From DATCYX01 sp963714425 (GTDB lineage: Bacteria > Chloroflexota > Anaerolineae > Anaerolineales > UBA4823), in assembly GCA_963714425.1 (NCBI GenBank), contig CAVQOI010000014.1, forward strand, positions 1 through 64,000: 64,000 bases of DNA. The letters are read 5' to 3'. The notes beneath the pieces are model-generated. The model saw only the letters and a list, made by a program, of their open reading frames with translations. It made no database searches and was not told where the DNA came from. Made by a program: the position numbers and the translations under genes. Positions 41,478 to 51,076 of this stretch are shown here, piece by piece. Position 1 is the stretch's first letter. Each line of letters opens with the position of its first letter.

Positions 41478-42146
41478 CTATGCCTCCGGACCGGTGTGAA
41501 GTTTTTTGCGGACTGCTTCGATACCCTCAAATGTAGCACTGACTAGCAGGATATCGTTTGTGTGCAAGACCGTATCGTGCCCAGGCAGGATCGCCTTTCC
41601 GGCGCGGGTTAGTGACGATGGCGAACACTCCTCTGCAGACAGCAGCTCAGCGATAGTACGCCCATCCCAGGTCTCCGGGATGGTAAATTCATAGATCTCA
41701 ACCTCACCATTTCCAGAGGAGAACACGACTCGCATTTCTGCATGCGCGATCAGCTCCTCAAGGCGTTGAGCTCCCCAGCTGGATGAGCTGATAAGCTGAA
41801 TATTGAATGCTTCTAAAACAGGGCGTAAGGTCGGGTCGAAGTTACGTGCGACGACATTATCGATCCCGTAAAACGACCTGGCTAAGTGTGCGACAACTGC
41901 GTTGATTGGATCAGAATTCGTGACCGCAGCCAGACCGTCAGCTTCAATAATGCCTGCCCGTTCGAGCACATGCTGGTTGGTGGCTTCGCCCTCGATGGTG
42001 CGACCGCGGAAATCTGGGGGCAGGTTAGTAAATGATTTATCTGCTTGGTCGATAACTGTAACCTGATGTCCCTTTTTGTAGAGGCGGTGGGCGAGCTCCG
42101 CGCCCACCCGTCCGCAGCCAACAATAATAATCTTCATTCGTTCCAT
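41478..42146 (-). CDS. TrkA/KtrA-type potassium channel regulatory subunit (first)
   Basis: This is a 222-residue protein of the same kind: MKIIIVGCGRVGAELAHRLYKKGH, TVIDQADKSF, EGEATNQHVLERAGI and a C-terminal RCK-C half (YEFTIPETWDGRTIAELLS, TNDILLVSATFEG). Start at MERMK (42146) or at MKIII (42137). It lies 6 bases after the KimA-like permease, so all three genes form one operon. Confidence 0.9.
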   Translation of the reverse strand: MERMKIIIVGCGRVGAELAHRLYKKGHQVTVIDQADKSFTNLPPDFRGRTIEGEATNQHVLERAGIIEADGLAAVTNSDPINAVVAHLARSFYGIDNVVARNFDPTLRPVLEAFNIQLISSSSWGAQRLEELIAHAEMRVVFSSGNGEVEIYEFTIPETWDGRTIAELLSAEECSPSSLTRAGKAILPGHDTVLHTNDILLVSATFEGIEAVRKKLHTGPEA

Positions 42147-42152
42147 ATTCCT

Positions 42153-44108
42153 TTATTCAACCTGGTAAGGTACATCCGTGATCACTATCCCGGATTTGAA
42201 TAATAGTGCTAACCTCAGCCACAGGGCTGTTTGCGTGTGAAGCAGGTTGTCGATCCAGCGCCTGGGGACAAATTGCGGTACAACGATTGTGATAATCTCA
42301 TTTGGCTGGCGCTGGCTGGCGATTTCCTCGATGTACTCCAGCAGGGGCTCGGCTAATAACCTGTACGGTGAATCAAGGAACACGAGACGGATTCCATCAC
42401 CCCATTTCTCCCACTTTTGCTGAACCTTGAGAGCTTCCTCCGGGTCGGTGCTCACGTGGACGGCAGTGATATCATCGCTCAATGTGCGCGCATACTGCAA
42501 AGCTGCCAGGGAACCACGGTGCACACCACTGATAGGCAGAATCACCCGGTGGCGAGCGACCCGGGGTGGTGCGCCAAAATTATCCAGCGATAGGCGCTTT
42601 GCAAGCTTTACATAGTGGAGATGGATGCCAGAAAACATCGCCACAAGAATGGGTGTGAGAATAAGAACGATCCAAGCGCCGTCTTGGAACTTAGTGATGG
42701 CGAAGACAAACATCACCACCAGCGTGCACACCGAGCCAAAACCGTTAATAACCATTTTCATCTGCCATCCGCGGACATACCGAAGGACTGATCCGCGCTC
42801 TTTGACCTCTTCTCCTGGACCTAGATGCCCAATTTTCCACCAGCGATGGGCCATGCCGGCTTGTGAGAGGGTAAATGAGGTGAATACTCCGATGGCATAG
42901 AGAGGAATTAACCGGGTCACGCTTGCATTGAAGAGGATAATCAGCAAAGAGGCCACCAACGCGAGAAAGGCTATGCCTCGGGAAAAAACCAACCGGCTGC
43001 CCCGGTAGGTGAGCTGGCGGGGTAAGAAACCGTCGCCGGCTAATAGTGCGCTCAGTCGAGGGAAGTCAGCGAACGCTGTATTCGCTGCCATGACCAGGAT
43101 GACCGATGTTGCTGTGATCAGGGCTAAATAGAGGGTACCTTGACCATTATAAATTGTACGAGCGAGCTGGGAAATGACGGTTTCAATCTCTGAAGGTACA
43201 GCGCCAATTGCTCTTGTCAGGTAGGAGATTGCCAAAAATAGAGACCCCAATATGAGCGCCATCCAGATCAGGGTGATCCCAGCATTGCGACTGCGCGGCT
43301 CCTTGAAAGCGGTAATTCCGTTCGAGATTGCTTCAATGCCGGTAAGGGCTGCTGTTCCGCTAGAGAAAGCGTGCAAGATGAGAAATGCAGTTACGCCCTG
43401 AAGAGCGTGTACTGCTTCCAAATCAGGAGGGTCAATCACTTGTCCCAACGACCCGGTGAATGCACGGAAGAGACCAATCCCCACGGTCAAGTACATCATG
43501 GCGATGAAAAAATAGGTCGGGATAGAGAAAGTACTGCCCGATTCTTTTACTCCACGCAGGTTAACGAGCATGATGAGCAAAACGAAGGCTAAAGAGATAT
43601 GCACTCGATATTGAAAAAATTGAGGGTATGCCGATACGACCTGTGCGACCCCGGATGAGATAGAGACTGCGACCGTCAGAATATAATCGGTGAGCAGGGC
43701 TGCGCCAGCAATCTGTGCAGGAAGCTCGCCCAGGTTATCTCGAGAGACAATGTATGCTCCCCCGCCACCAGGATAAGCATGGATTGTCTGCTCATAAGAG
43801 ATGGTCACGATTGCCATCAGAATAACAATAGCGATAGATATTGGAAAGACATATCCGAATGCAGCAGTCCCAGCGACTGCCAGGATAATCAAGATTTCCT
43901 GGGTGGCGTATGCAGTGGAGGAGAGCGCGTCGGAGGCAAAAACCGCCAGCCCAACGGCTTTTCCGATGGTCTGGTGGGGCGCATCAGCGGTTTGCAAAGG
44001 GCGGCCGATCAACCAGGTTCGCCAGGAGGCAGTGGGTTGGTATTCAGTTGTACGTCGTAGAACTACCGAGCCGTGATTCTCTTCATCAACTTTCATTATT
44101 TTTTCCAA
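42153..44108 (-). CDS. APC-superfamily permease, KimA (YdaO)-like potassium transporter
   Basis: This is a 651-residue membrane protein with twelve helices and a cytoplasmic C-terminal domain (about residues 490-650, with a USP-like fold start GAPPRVARHRVILPISGVHRG). Segments such as AVFASDALSSTAYATQEILIIL, HAYPGGGGAYIVSRDNLGEL, GAALLTDYILTVAVSISSGVA and NLRGVKESG match KimA-type high-affinity K+/H+ symporters rather than amino-acid carriers. In KimA the cytoplasmic domain takes part in dimerisation and c-di-AMP control. Two TrkA/KtrA-type subunits follow in the same operon, supporting a potassium role. That is inference from family and context. Confidence 0.82.
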   Translation of the reverse strand: MEKIMKVDEENHGSVVLRRTTEYQPTASWRTWLIGRPLQTADAPHQTIGKAVGLAVFASDALSSTAYATQEILIILAVAGTAAFGYVFPISIAIVILMAIVTISYEQTIHAYPGGGGAYIVSRDNLGELPAQIAGAALLTDYILTVAVSISSGVAQVVSAYPQFFQYRVHISLAFVLLIMLVNLRGVKESGSTFSIPTYFFIAMMYLTVGIGLFRAFTGSLGQVIDPPDLEAVHALQGVTAFLILHAFSSGTAALTGIEAISNGITAFKEPRSRNAGITLIWMALILGSLFLAISYLTRAIGAVPSEIETVISQLARTIYNGQGTLYLALITATSVILVMAANTAFADFPRLSALLAGDGFLPRQLTYRGSRLVFSRGIAFLALVASLLIILFNASVTRLIPLYAIGVFTSFTLSQAGMAHRWWKIGHLGPGEEVKERGSVLRYVRGWQMKMVINGFGSVCTLVVMFVFAITKFQDGAWIVLILTPILVAMFSGIHLHYVKLAKRLSLDNFGAPPRVARHRVILPISGVHRGSLAALQYARTLSDDITAVHVSTDPEEALKVQQKWEKWGDGIRLVFLDSPYRLLAEPLLEYIEEIASQRQPNEIITIVVPQFVPRRWIDNLLHTQTALWLRLALLFKSGIVITDVPYQVE

Positions 44109-44268
44109 TTACTTATGCAAACGAATGCCCACCGTGGCGTGATACGAAAATCACAGCGCTGGCAGGCAGGATGATTCTAGCTAACTTCATTCATGCCGTC
44201 AATAGACATCCAGGCATGGTGGGCAATTTTGGACAATTTGTAAGGTCGTGAAAACGATCGGGAGGGGA

Positions 44269-44826
44269 TTAATTTAGGTCCAAATCTCCAGCGATGCCAC
44301 GCATTGCCTGGATAACGTTGCTAACATGTTCCCAGAGCTCAACGCCAAAGTCTGCGGTGGCCTGCGTGATCTCTTCACGATTTGCGCCAGCAGCGAAAGC
44401 GCGGTCTTTCCACTTCTTCTTGACCGATTTGGCTTCCAGGTCGTGCAGCGAGCGCGAGGGCCGTACCAGTGCGACGGCGATGATCAAGCCTGTGATCTCG
44501 TCGCAAGCCAGCAGTGCTTTTTCCATACTAGTACGCCGGGGGACACCAGTGTGATCGGCATGGCTGAGGATCGCTTGAACGATTAATTCATCTACGCCAC
44601 GCTGGCGCAAGATCGGCGCGCCGGCCTGTGGGTGATTTTCCAGAGTTGGGTGGATTTCCCAGTCAAAATCGTGCAGCAGTCCCGTGATCCCCCAAGTATC
44701 GGCATCCTCGTTGAACAGATCAGCGTAAAAGCGCATGGCAGCTTCGACAGCCAGCATGTGGCGCACGAGGTTTTCATTCTTGACGAATTCGCGCACAATT
44801 TCCAGAGCTTCAGTGCGTTCGATCAT
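44269..44826 (-). CDS. HD-domain hydrolase
   Basis: This is a 185-residue protein of the HDIG family: NLVRHMLAVEAAMRFYADLF, GLLHDFDWEIHPTLENHP (HD pair), ILSHADHTGVPRR and ALLACDEITGLIIAVALVRP. The set of His/Asp residues needed for metal binding is present. Relatives hydrolyse phosphate esters of nucleotides; the substrate is not known. The start at 44826 overlaps the previous stop (ATGA); the longer in-frame start at 44898 lies inside the upstream gene and is unlikely. Confidence 0.85.
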   Translation of the reverse strand: MIERTEALEIVREFVKNENLVRHMLAVEAAMRFYADLFNEDADTWGITGLLHDFDWEIHPTLENHPQAGAPILRQRGVDELIVQAILSHADHTGVPRRTSMEKALLACDEITGLIIAVALVRPSRSLHDLEAKSVKKKWKDRAFAAGANREEITQATADFGVELWEHVSNVIQAMRGIAGDLDLN

Positions 44827-45482
44827 TGTGCATCCACCGGAAAAATTGGCTCGGGCTGGCCTAAGACCGGCTGCGGATGGGAGATATGCACTTCCCACAA
44901 TGCGACCAGCGTAGCAGGAATTTCACGAGCTTGCCAGTAGGTCCAGGCTCGTAGCCTGTAAGCGAGCTGTTCTGCTCGGACGCCTACCGCCTGGATGCCT
45001 AGCTGATTGCAGGTATACAGGGCGCGAGGCAGGTGGAAAGATTGTGTCACCAGGATGGCTTCTTCTAATCCGAAGATCGCTTTTGCCCGGTAGCACGTGT
45101 CGTAGGTGCGACGCCCGGCATAATCCAGGACGATATCCTCCTCAGGCACACCCAGGCCGATGGCGTATTCGTGCATTGCCCCGGGTTCATTGTAATTGAT
45201 ATAGCTGTTATCACCGCTCATCAGAAGCTTGCCTACCTTGCCATCGAAATAAAGCTTTGCGGCAGTAGCGACCCGATCCCGCAGAACCGGGGAGGGGCTC
45301 CCGTCACCCCATAATCCAGCACCGAAAACGATCGCCGCCGGTTTGGTTTGGACCGAATCGATCGGGTACGTGCGCGGCCAGGCATAAAGTCCAGTAACCA
45401 CGCGAGGTCCCAGAAGCACAATCAGTCCTGTGAGTCCAATGATTAGGAGCATTCGATATACTATCTTAGCGATTCGCAACAC
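44823..45482 (-). CDS. SanA/YdcF-type DUF218 protein
   Basis: This is a 219-residue protein with one N-terminal hydrophobic anchor (LLIIGLTGLIVLLGPRVVTGL) and a DUF218 Rossmann-like domain: AAIVFGAGLWGDGSPSPVLRDR, LLMSGDNSYINYNEPGAM, VLDYAGRRTYDTCYRAKAIFG, and ILVTQSFHLPRALYTC. SanA homologues affect envelope permeability and vancomycin tolerance in enterobacteria. It probably acts outside the membrane in wall or envelope precursor handling. Coupled to the HD gene by a 4-base overlap. Confidence 0.87.
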   Translation of the reverse strand: MLRIAKIVYRMLLIIGLTGLIVLLGPRVVTGLYAWPRTYPIDSVQTKPAAIVFGAGLWGDGSPSPVLRDRVATAAKLYFDGKVGKLLMSGDNSYINYNEPGAMHEYAIGLGVPEEDIVLDYAGRRTYDTCYRAKAIFGLEEAILVTQSFHLPRALYTCNQLGIQAVGVRAEQLAYRLRAWTYWQAREIPATLVALWEVHISHPQPVLGQPEPIFPVDAQ

Positions 45483-45855
45483 GGGCGAATTTTATCACGA
45501 CCTCACCCGGTTTTTGATTGTAGGTGAGTGCAACGATGCTTTGCCAAGGAGTTGGTAAAAATGATGGCTGATCTGTCTGCATTTCAAATGAACGATATCA
45601 GTACGTGATCTCAGTCGTGCCCATCGTTTTGGAACTCGTAGAAACAGTAATTGATGAGCAAATCTTCTAGGCATAATGTGCGCTCATGGAAAGTTTTATG
45701 AAGGACAATCCAATCGTTCGCGAGCTCGGAGCACATCCTACACTAACACTTAGTGGACCCTCCCATCATAGCGTAAATGCGCTGAGGTGACAAGAAACCA
45801 TTGAAATTGAAAGCCTCTTGCATCGGTGTGGTGGAGAGGTTACAATGCCACAACT
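45483..45855. other. Divergent gap of 370 bp
   Basis: No gene or strong structure is recognised. The right edge has GGAGAGG before folC. An out-of-frame ATG at 45845 lies at the right distance from that site, so folC may be translated from 45856 with some overlap of a short decoy frame. Confidence 0.35.
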
Positions 45856-47202
45856 ATGCCGCTCGATGAAAAATACCAGAACACTCTGGATTATCTTTAC
45901 AGTTACGTAGATTTCAGCATGACCAAGGGTATGCGCTACACCCCAGATCAATTCGATTTGGGTCGTATGCACCGTTTTGCCCACGCGCTAGGAGACCCTC
46001 AAAAGGCTTATCCCAGCATCCACATCGCAGGTACGAAGGGCAAAGGCTCAGTGTCAGCGCTGTGCACGGAAGCCTTGATGCAGGCAGGTTATAAGGTTGG
46101 TCTGTACACATCGCCGCATCTGCACGATTACGCTGAGCGCATCCAGGTAAACCGCCAGTCGATATCGCATGCCGACCTGGTTCGTGTGGTGGAAGAGATC
46201 AAACCAACAATTGAATCAATCCCCAAGCTGACAACATTTGAAATTACAACCGCCCTGGCGTTCCTCTATTTTCAGCGTGAAAAAATTGATATCGCTGTGC
46301 TGGAGGTTGGTCTGGGTGGGCGTTTGGATGCAACCAACATCGTGGAACCAACGATCGCGGTGATCACATCGCTTTCCTACGACCACACGCAAATCCTGGG
46401 GGATACATTGGTGCAGATTGCCCGGGAGAAAGCTGGCATCATCAAGCCAGGCACGCCGGTAGTTCTCGCTCCGCAAAAGGAAGAAGCTCGGGCAGTGATC
46501 GAAGAAATCGCCATTGAACGATCAGCGCCTCTCGTGGAGTTGGGGCGCGATTTCGATTTTTCTCCGGTCCACCAGTCCCTCGATGGGCAATCCTTCAGCA
46601 TCTGGAAGCATGCTGAGCATACACGCTCCGTCGATCTGGAGATCCCCTTGCTGGGTCTGCACCAGGTCGAGAATGCAGCCACGGCTTATGTAGCTCTGAA
46701 GGTTTTTTCGGAGTGCGCACTCGCTGTCGATGAAGTCGCAATTCGCAAAGGCTTTGCTAAAGCCACCTGGCCTGGGCGCTTTGAAGTGCTCCAACGCCAT
46801 CCACCCGTGATTGTGGATTCCGCACATAATCGCGATTCAGCCCTCCGCTTGAGGGAGACTCTAGACGCATACTACCCAGAGTTGCCAGTCATCTTACTCT
46901 TCGGGGCATCTGATGATAAAGATATTGATGGGATGTTGGCTGAGCTCAGCGGGCGAGTGCAGGTGATGGTTGCAGTTCAATCCTTCCACCCCCGAGCGAT
47001 CGATCCGCAACGACTGGTAGAGGTTGCCGGGCGGGAGGGTATCCACGCGAAAATCGTGCCTGATATTCCAGAAGGTCTTGGAGAAGCCCTCCGCTTAGCC
47101 GGTAATGATAAAATGGTTCTGGCTACCGGTAGTATTTTCGTTGTGGCAGCCACACGCGAAGCTTGGATGAAACGTTCAGAGAAGGTAGGCAGCCAGACAT
47201 GA
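45856..47202 (+). CDS. folC: Folylpolyglutamate synthase / dihydrofolate synthase
   Basis: This is a 448-residue Mur-ligase-fold enzyme that adds glutamate to folates. It shows the P-loop HIAGTKGKGSVSALC, the omega-loop LYTSPHLHDYAERIQV, TTFEITTALAF, VLEVGLGGRLDATNIV, YDHTQILGDTL and the C-terminal VIVDSAHNRDSALRL. Start taken at 45856, residue 11 of a longer GTG-started frame; the longer form from 45826 lacks a ribosome site. It overlaps lon by 4 bases (ATGA). Confidence 0.93.
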   Translation: MPLDEKYQNTLDYLYSYVDFSMTKGMRYTPDQFDLGRMHRFAHALGDPQKAYPSIHIAGTKGKGSVSALCTEALMQAGYKVGLYTSPHLHDYAERIQVNRQSISHADLVRVVEEIKPTIESIPKLTTFEITTALAFLYFQREKIDIAVLEVGLGGRLDATNIVEPTIAVITSLSYDHTQILGDTLVQIAREKAGIIKPGTPVVLAPQKEEARAVIEEIAIERSAPLVELGRDFDFSPVHQSLDGQSFSIWKHAEHTRSVDLEIPLLGLHQVENAATAYVALKVFSECALAVDEVAIRKGFAKATWPGRFEVLQRHPPVIVDSAHNRDSALRLRETLDAYYPELPVILLFGASDDKDIDGMLAELSGRVQVMVAVQSFHPRAIDPQRLVEVAGREGIHAKIVPDIPEGLGEALRLAGNDKMVLATGSIFVVAATREAWMKRSEKVGSQT

Positions 47203-49730
47203 GAAATCACGATTGGATGATGCGAGACGATGAAGAGGAAGAATTCGGAGAGGCCCTGCACCGCCGTACAGAGGAGCTCTACAAAGTTCCTGATGCCCAG
47301 ACCGATGAAAATGGTCTGATCGAATGCCCCGTGCTCCCCTTGAGAGACCTGGTTGTATTCCCACGCATGGTCTCGCCTATCTTTATCGCTCGAGAAGCTT
47401 CCCTGTTGGCAATCGAAAATGCGCAGGCGAACGACCAGACAGTGATTGCTCTCGTGCAACGCGATTCCGAAAAGGAAGAACCCGGTCCTGATGATTTCCT
47501 CACAACCGGCATCGAGCTGGCTGTTGGTCGATTGTTAAATATGCCGGATGGCTCCAACTCTGCCCTGGTACAAGGTCGCCGGCGCATCGAGCTGGTCGAG
47601 ATCATTCAGATTGAACCTTACATGCGCGCCCGCGCCCGCCCGATCTATGAGTCCCAGGATGTAGATCGGGAGGTGGATGCCACGATGCGCACAGCTCTGG
47701 AGCTTTTCCAGAAGTGCGTAAATCTGGACCGCAGCCTGCCGGAAGAAGCCTACCTTTACGCACTCAACATCGAAGAGCCTGGCTGGCTGGCGGATATGAT
47801 CGTGACCTCCATCGCACCCCCCCTGGAAGAACGCCAGAGGATGCTGGAAACGACCGATCCTTTGGTGCGCTTACACCGTGTCATAAAATTGCTGGCGGGT
47901 GAGGTGGACGTGCTTGAGCTGGAGGATGAGATCCACTCACGGGCACAAAGTGAGGTGGACCGCTCTCAGCGCGAATTCTACTTGCGAGAGCAGATGAAAG
48001 CTATTCAGACCGAACTGGGGGAAGGCGATATCTGGTCGCGTGATCTGCAAGAGATGCGCACTCGCCTAGAATCAGCTGGATTGCCCGAAGAAGTGCACCT
48101 GCGGGCATTGAAAGAGGTCGAGCGCCTGGCACAGATGCCTCCGATGTCCCCCGAGGTGGGTATTCTACGGACTTACCTCGAGTGGATTCTGGAGCTTCCC
48201 TGGATAAACGCAACGGATGACAATCTCGATGTCAAACACGCCGCCCACGTTCTGGAGAGAGACCACTTCGGCCTACGGCGTGCTAAAGAGCGAGTGATCG
48301 AATATATCGCTGTGCGCGGCTTGAAACCCAAGCGCCTGCGCCAGCCGATCTTGTGCTTTGTGGGAGCCCCGGGTACTGGAAAGACCTCACTGGGGCGGTC
48401 GATTGCTGAAGCGCTTGGGCGGAAGTTTGTGCGCCTCTCCTTGGGTGGTGTGCGCGACGAGGCTGAAATTCGCGGGCATCGGCGCACTTATATTGGCGCG
48501 CTGCCAGGGCGCATTCTCCAAACCATCCGCCGGTCAGGCACTGTCAACCCACTCTTCATGCTGGATGAGATCGATAAACTCGGGCAAGATTTCCGCGGCG
48601 ATCCGGCAGCAGCCATGCTGGAGGTGCTCGACCCGGAGCAGAATCACGCATTCTCAGACCATTATCTCGAGCTACCTTACGATCTTTCGCGCGTGATGTT
48701 CATTACAACGGCCAACACAACCCTTACGATCCCACCTGCGCTATTAGATCGTATGGAAATTATCGATTTTCCAGGCTATGTGGAAGAAGAGAAGCTCGAG
48801 ATTGCCAGGAATTTTCTGATCCCGCGCCAGTTCGAAGAGAATGGTCTCGAATCAGGTGAGACCCGCTTCACGCAGCAAGCCCTCCAGCGCGTCATACGCG
48901 AGTATACCTATGAGGCAGGCGTGCGAAATCTCGAACGCGAGATCGGGCGCATCTGTCGCAAGATCGCAAGGGCGAAAGCAGAGGGAAAGCGCTTCCGCAG
49001 TCAGGTTGGCTCCAGTTCCGTCGAGCGCTACCTGGGACCGCCCCAATTTTTCAACTTAGAAGCTGAGCTACAGAATGAAGTGGGGGTCGCTACAGCCGTC
49101 GCATGGACAGAGAATGGCGGCGAGATCATGCCTGTGGAAGTGCTATTGATGGATGGCAAGGGAAACATGCAAATTACCGGACAGATCGGCAATGTGATGC
49201 AGGAATCTGCTCAGGCAGCATTGTCGTATCTAAAATCCCGCTCGCGTGATCTGCGCATCAATCCGGAAGCTTATGATCAGGTGGATGTCCATATCCACAT
49301 CCCCGAAGGCGCCATCCCAAAAGATGGTCCTAGCGCAGGGATCACCATCGCAACAGCCCTGGTATCCGCATTCACCGGCAGGGAGGTGCAGCGGGAGGTG
49401 GGTATGACGGGTGAGATCACCTTGCGTGGGCGCATCTTGCCTGTGGGCGGTGTACGTGAAAAGGTACTGGCTGCTCACCGTGCCGGGTTGAAAACCGTTA
49501 TCCTTCCAAAAAAGAACTTAAAAGATCTGGTAGACGTCCCCAAGCGCGCTCGCAGCGAGATGAAAATTATCCCGGTCGAGCACATGGATGAAGTGCTGAA
49601 GATCGCCTTAATGGAGGCCCCCAAGCGCGAAAGCGTATCGAGCGCCAGAAAGAAGTCTCCCGCCCAGGCGAAAAAGGGAAATGGGGCGGGTGAGGCCCGC
49701 CCGGATTCACCTGCCGCCCCTATGGCGTGA
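47199..49730 (+). CDS. lon: ATP-dependent protease Lon
   Basis: This is an 843-residue LonA protease. The N-domain (LIECPVLPLRDLVVFPRMVSPIFIAREAS) covers about 1-240, the AAA+ module has FVGAPGTGKTSLGRS (Walker A) and PLFMLDEIDKLG (Walker B), and the protease domain has Ser 712 in KDGPSAGI and Lys 755 in GGVREKVLAAHRAG, the catalytic dyad. The C-terminus adds about 30 residues rich in Lys, Ala and Pro. It degrades damaged and regulatory proteins. The ATG at 47199 overlaps the folC stop; the 3' end overlaps the convergent sugar dehydrogenase gene by 11 bases. Confidence 0.96.
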   Translation: MRNHDWMMRDDEEEEFGEALHRRTEELYKVPDAQTDENGLIECPVLPLRDLVVFPRMVSPIFIAREASLLAIENAQANDQTVIALVQRDSEKEEPGPDDFLTTGIELAVGRLLNMPDGSNSALVQGRRRIELVEIIQIEPYMRARARPIYESQDVDREVDATMRTALELFQKCVNLDRSLPEEAYLYALNIEEPGWLADMIVTSIAPPLEERQRMLETTDPLVRLHRVIKLLAGEVDVLELEDEIHSRAQSEVDRSQREFYLREQMKAIQTELGEGDIWSRDLQEMRTRLESAGLPEEVHLRALKEVERLAQMPPMSPEVGILRTYLEWILELPWINATDDNLDVKHAAHVLERDHFGLRRAKERVIEYIAVRGLKPKRLRQPILCFVGAPGTGKTSLGRSIAEALGRKFVRLSLGGVRDEAEIRGHRRTYIGALPGRILQTIRRSGTVNPLFMLDEIDKLGQDFRGDPAAAMLEVLDPEQNHAFSDHYLELPYDLSRVMFITTANTTLTIPPALLDRMEIIDFPGYVEEEKLEIARNFLIPRQFEENGLESGETRFTQQALQRVIREYTYEAGVRNLEREIGRICRKIARAKAEGKRFRSQVGSSSVERYLGPPQFFNLEAELQNEVGVATAVAWTENGGEIMPVEVLLMDGKGNMQITGQIGNVMQESAQAALSYLKSRSRDLRINPEAYDQVDVHIHIPEGAIPKDGPSAGITIATALVSAFTGREVQREVGMTGEITLRGRILPVGGVREKVLAAHRAGLKTVILPKKNLKDLVDVPKRARSEMKIIPVEHMDEVLKIALMEAPKRESVSSARKKSPAQAKKGNGAGEARPDSPAAPMA

Positions 49731-50973
49731 CGATCTTGTATACCTCACCCGTATTGAGGTCGGTTAGATATAGGTCTCCCGCTTGGTCCTCTCCAAAGCT
49801 GGAGATGGCGCGGCTCGTATCCGTCAGCTCTTGATTTTCCCATTCGCCCGTCATTGAATTGAATTGCAGTCCCCAGATCCTCCCTGAAACATAATCAGCA
49901 TAAATGTAAATCCCTTGCAGGGAAGGGTATGTGGGTCCTCGGTATACGTAGCCACCAGTGACCGAGCGCCCGAGGGATGGGTTAGCGTACACTTGTACTG
50001 GCAGTGTCAAGCCGGTCATGTCACAATTCGATGGGGGTTCGTTGCAGAGCTCCCCTTCCATTATGTCCCAACCATAATTTTGCCCACCCACACCTGCTTC
50101 CTGGAAATCGATCTCCTCCTGCCGATCCTGGCCGACATCACCGATGTACAGGTCGCCGGTTTGGCGGTCGAAGGAGAAGCGCCAGGGATTACGCAAGCCA
50201 AGCGCCCAAATCTCGGGAAGGTAACCTGGTAGACTAAGGAAGGGATTGTCCGGCGGTATCGTGTAAGGGACAGACCCTGACCCTGCGATCACCGGCAAGA
50301 ACACCTTCTCAGGTCCATTCCCAGGACTTGTTGCGTCCGGCTCAACATCAATCCGAAGCAACTTCCCGAGCAGCACACCAGGGTTCTCTGCGTTGTCGTC
50401 AGGATCGTCGCCCCCACCCCCATCACCGGTGCCGATATACAAGTATTCATCAGGTCCAAAGAAGAGCTGACCGCCATTATGGTTGGTTTCTCCAGGATGT
50501 GGGATGATCAGGATCAGATCCTCCTTGTCGGGATCGGCGATATTCGCATCGGCAGTGAGATAAAACCGAGATATCCGGATGTCACTGTTCAGGTTGGTGT
50601 AGTAGACGTAGAAATGGTTTTTGCCGGATCCGTAACCCGGAGGAAAAGCGATGCTCAGCAGGCCTTCTTCACCACCGGCTCCAGGGTCGCCGGGTGCGCG
50701 AACGCGCCCACGGATATCCAGGAATGGTGTATTTACCAGGATTCCGTTCTGTAGGATACGCACACGCCCGCCTTGTTCTACGACAAATTGCCGCCCGCTG
50801 CCATCGCCGGCATGGGTGATGTGAACAGGTGAGCTCAGTCCATTTTCAATCAGCACCAAGGAAACGCTGGCAGGCCAATCGAGATTTGTACTCGCTTCCG
50901 ATCGCAACCCCCTGAAAGCAGTCAAAGCAGTGAGAACTACAATAAAAATACCAGTCCAACGAATAATACGCAT
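49720..50973 (-). CDS. PQQ-dependent sugar dehydrogenase (soluble aldose dehydrogenase type)
   Basis: This is a 417-residue exported protein (signal WTGIFIVVLTALTAFRG). The six-bladed GDH/hedgehog-interacting-type propeller is shown by SSPVHITHAGDGSGRQFVVE, HPGETNHNGGQLFFGPDEYL, YIGTGDGGGGDDPDDNAENP, GLRNPWRFSFDRQTGDLYIG and VTGGYVYRG. The family oxidises aldoses with PQQ and Ca2+. The catalytic His lies in the NHNGG segment. No PQQ biosynthesis genes are nearby, so the cofactor may be imported or absent. Ends overlap lon convergently. Confidence 0.88.
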   Translation of the reverse strand: MRIIRWTGIFIVVLTALTAFRGLRSEASTNLDWPASVSLVLIENGLSSPVHITHAGDGSGRQFVVEQGGRVRILQNGILVNTPFLDIRGRVRAPGDPGAGGEEGLLSIAFPPGYGSGKNHFYVYYTNLNSDIRISRFYLTADANIADPDKEDLILIIPHPGETNHNGGQLFFGPDEYLYIGTGDGGGGDDPDDNAENPGVLLGKLLRIDVEPDATSPGNGPEKVFLPVIAGSGSVPYTIPPDNPFLSLPGYLPEIWALGLRNPWRFSFDRQTGDLYIGDVGQDRQEEIDFQEAGVGGQNYGWDIMEGELCNEPPSNCDMTGLTLPVQVYANPSLGRSVTGGYVYRGPTYPSLQGIYIYADYVSGRIWGLQFNSMTGEWENQELTDTSRAISSFGEDQAGDLYLTDLNTGEVYKIVTP

Positions 50974-51076
50974 GAATCACCTCTAACATAATGCGGAATA
51001 GACACAATCAGATCCGCTGAATATATTTATAAGAATACTTGAGCCCTCAGCGATTTTGGGAATTCTATCTGAAGGA

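Noticed and set aside
49720..49730. 11-bp overlap of the convergent lon and sugar dehydrogenase 3' ends as a sign of error
   Set aside because: Both stops are clean and both proteins end at plausible places; short convergent overlaps are common.
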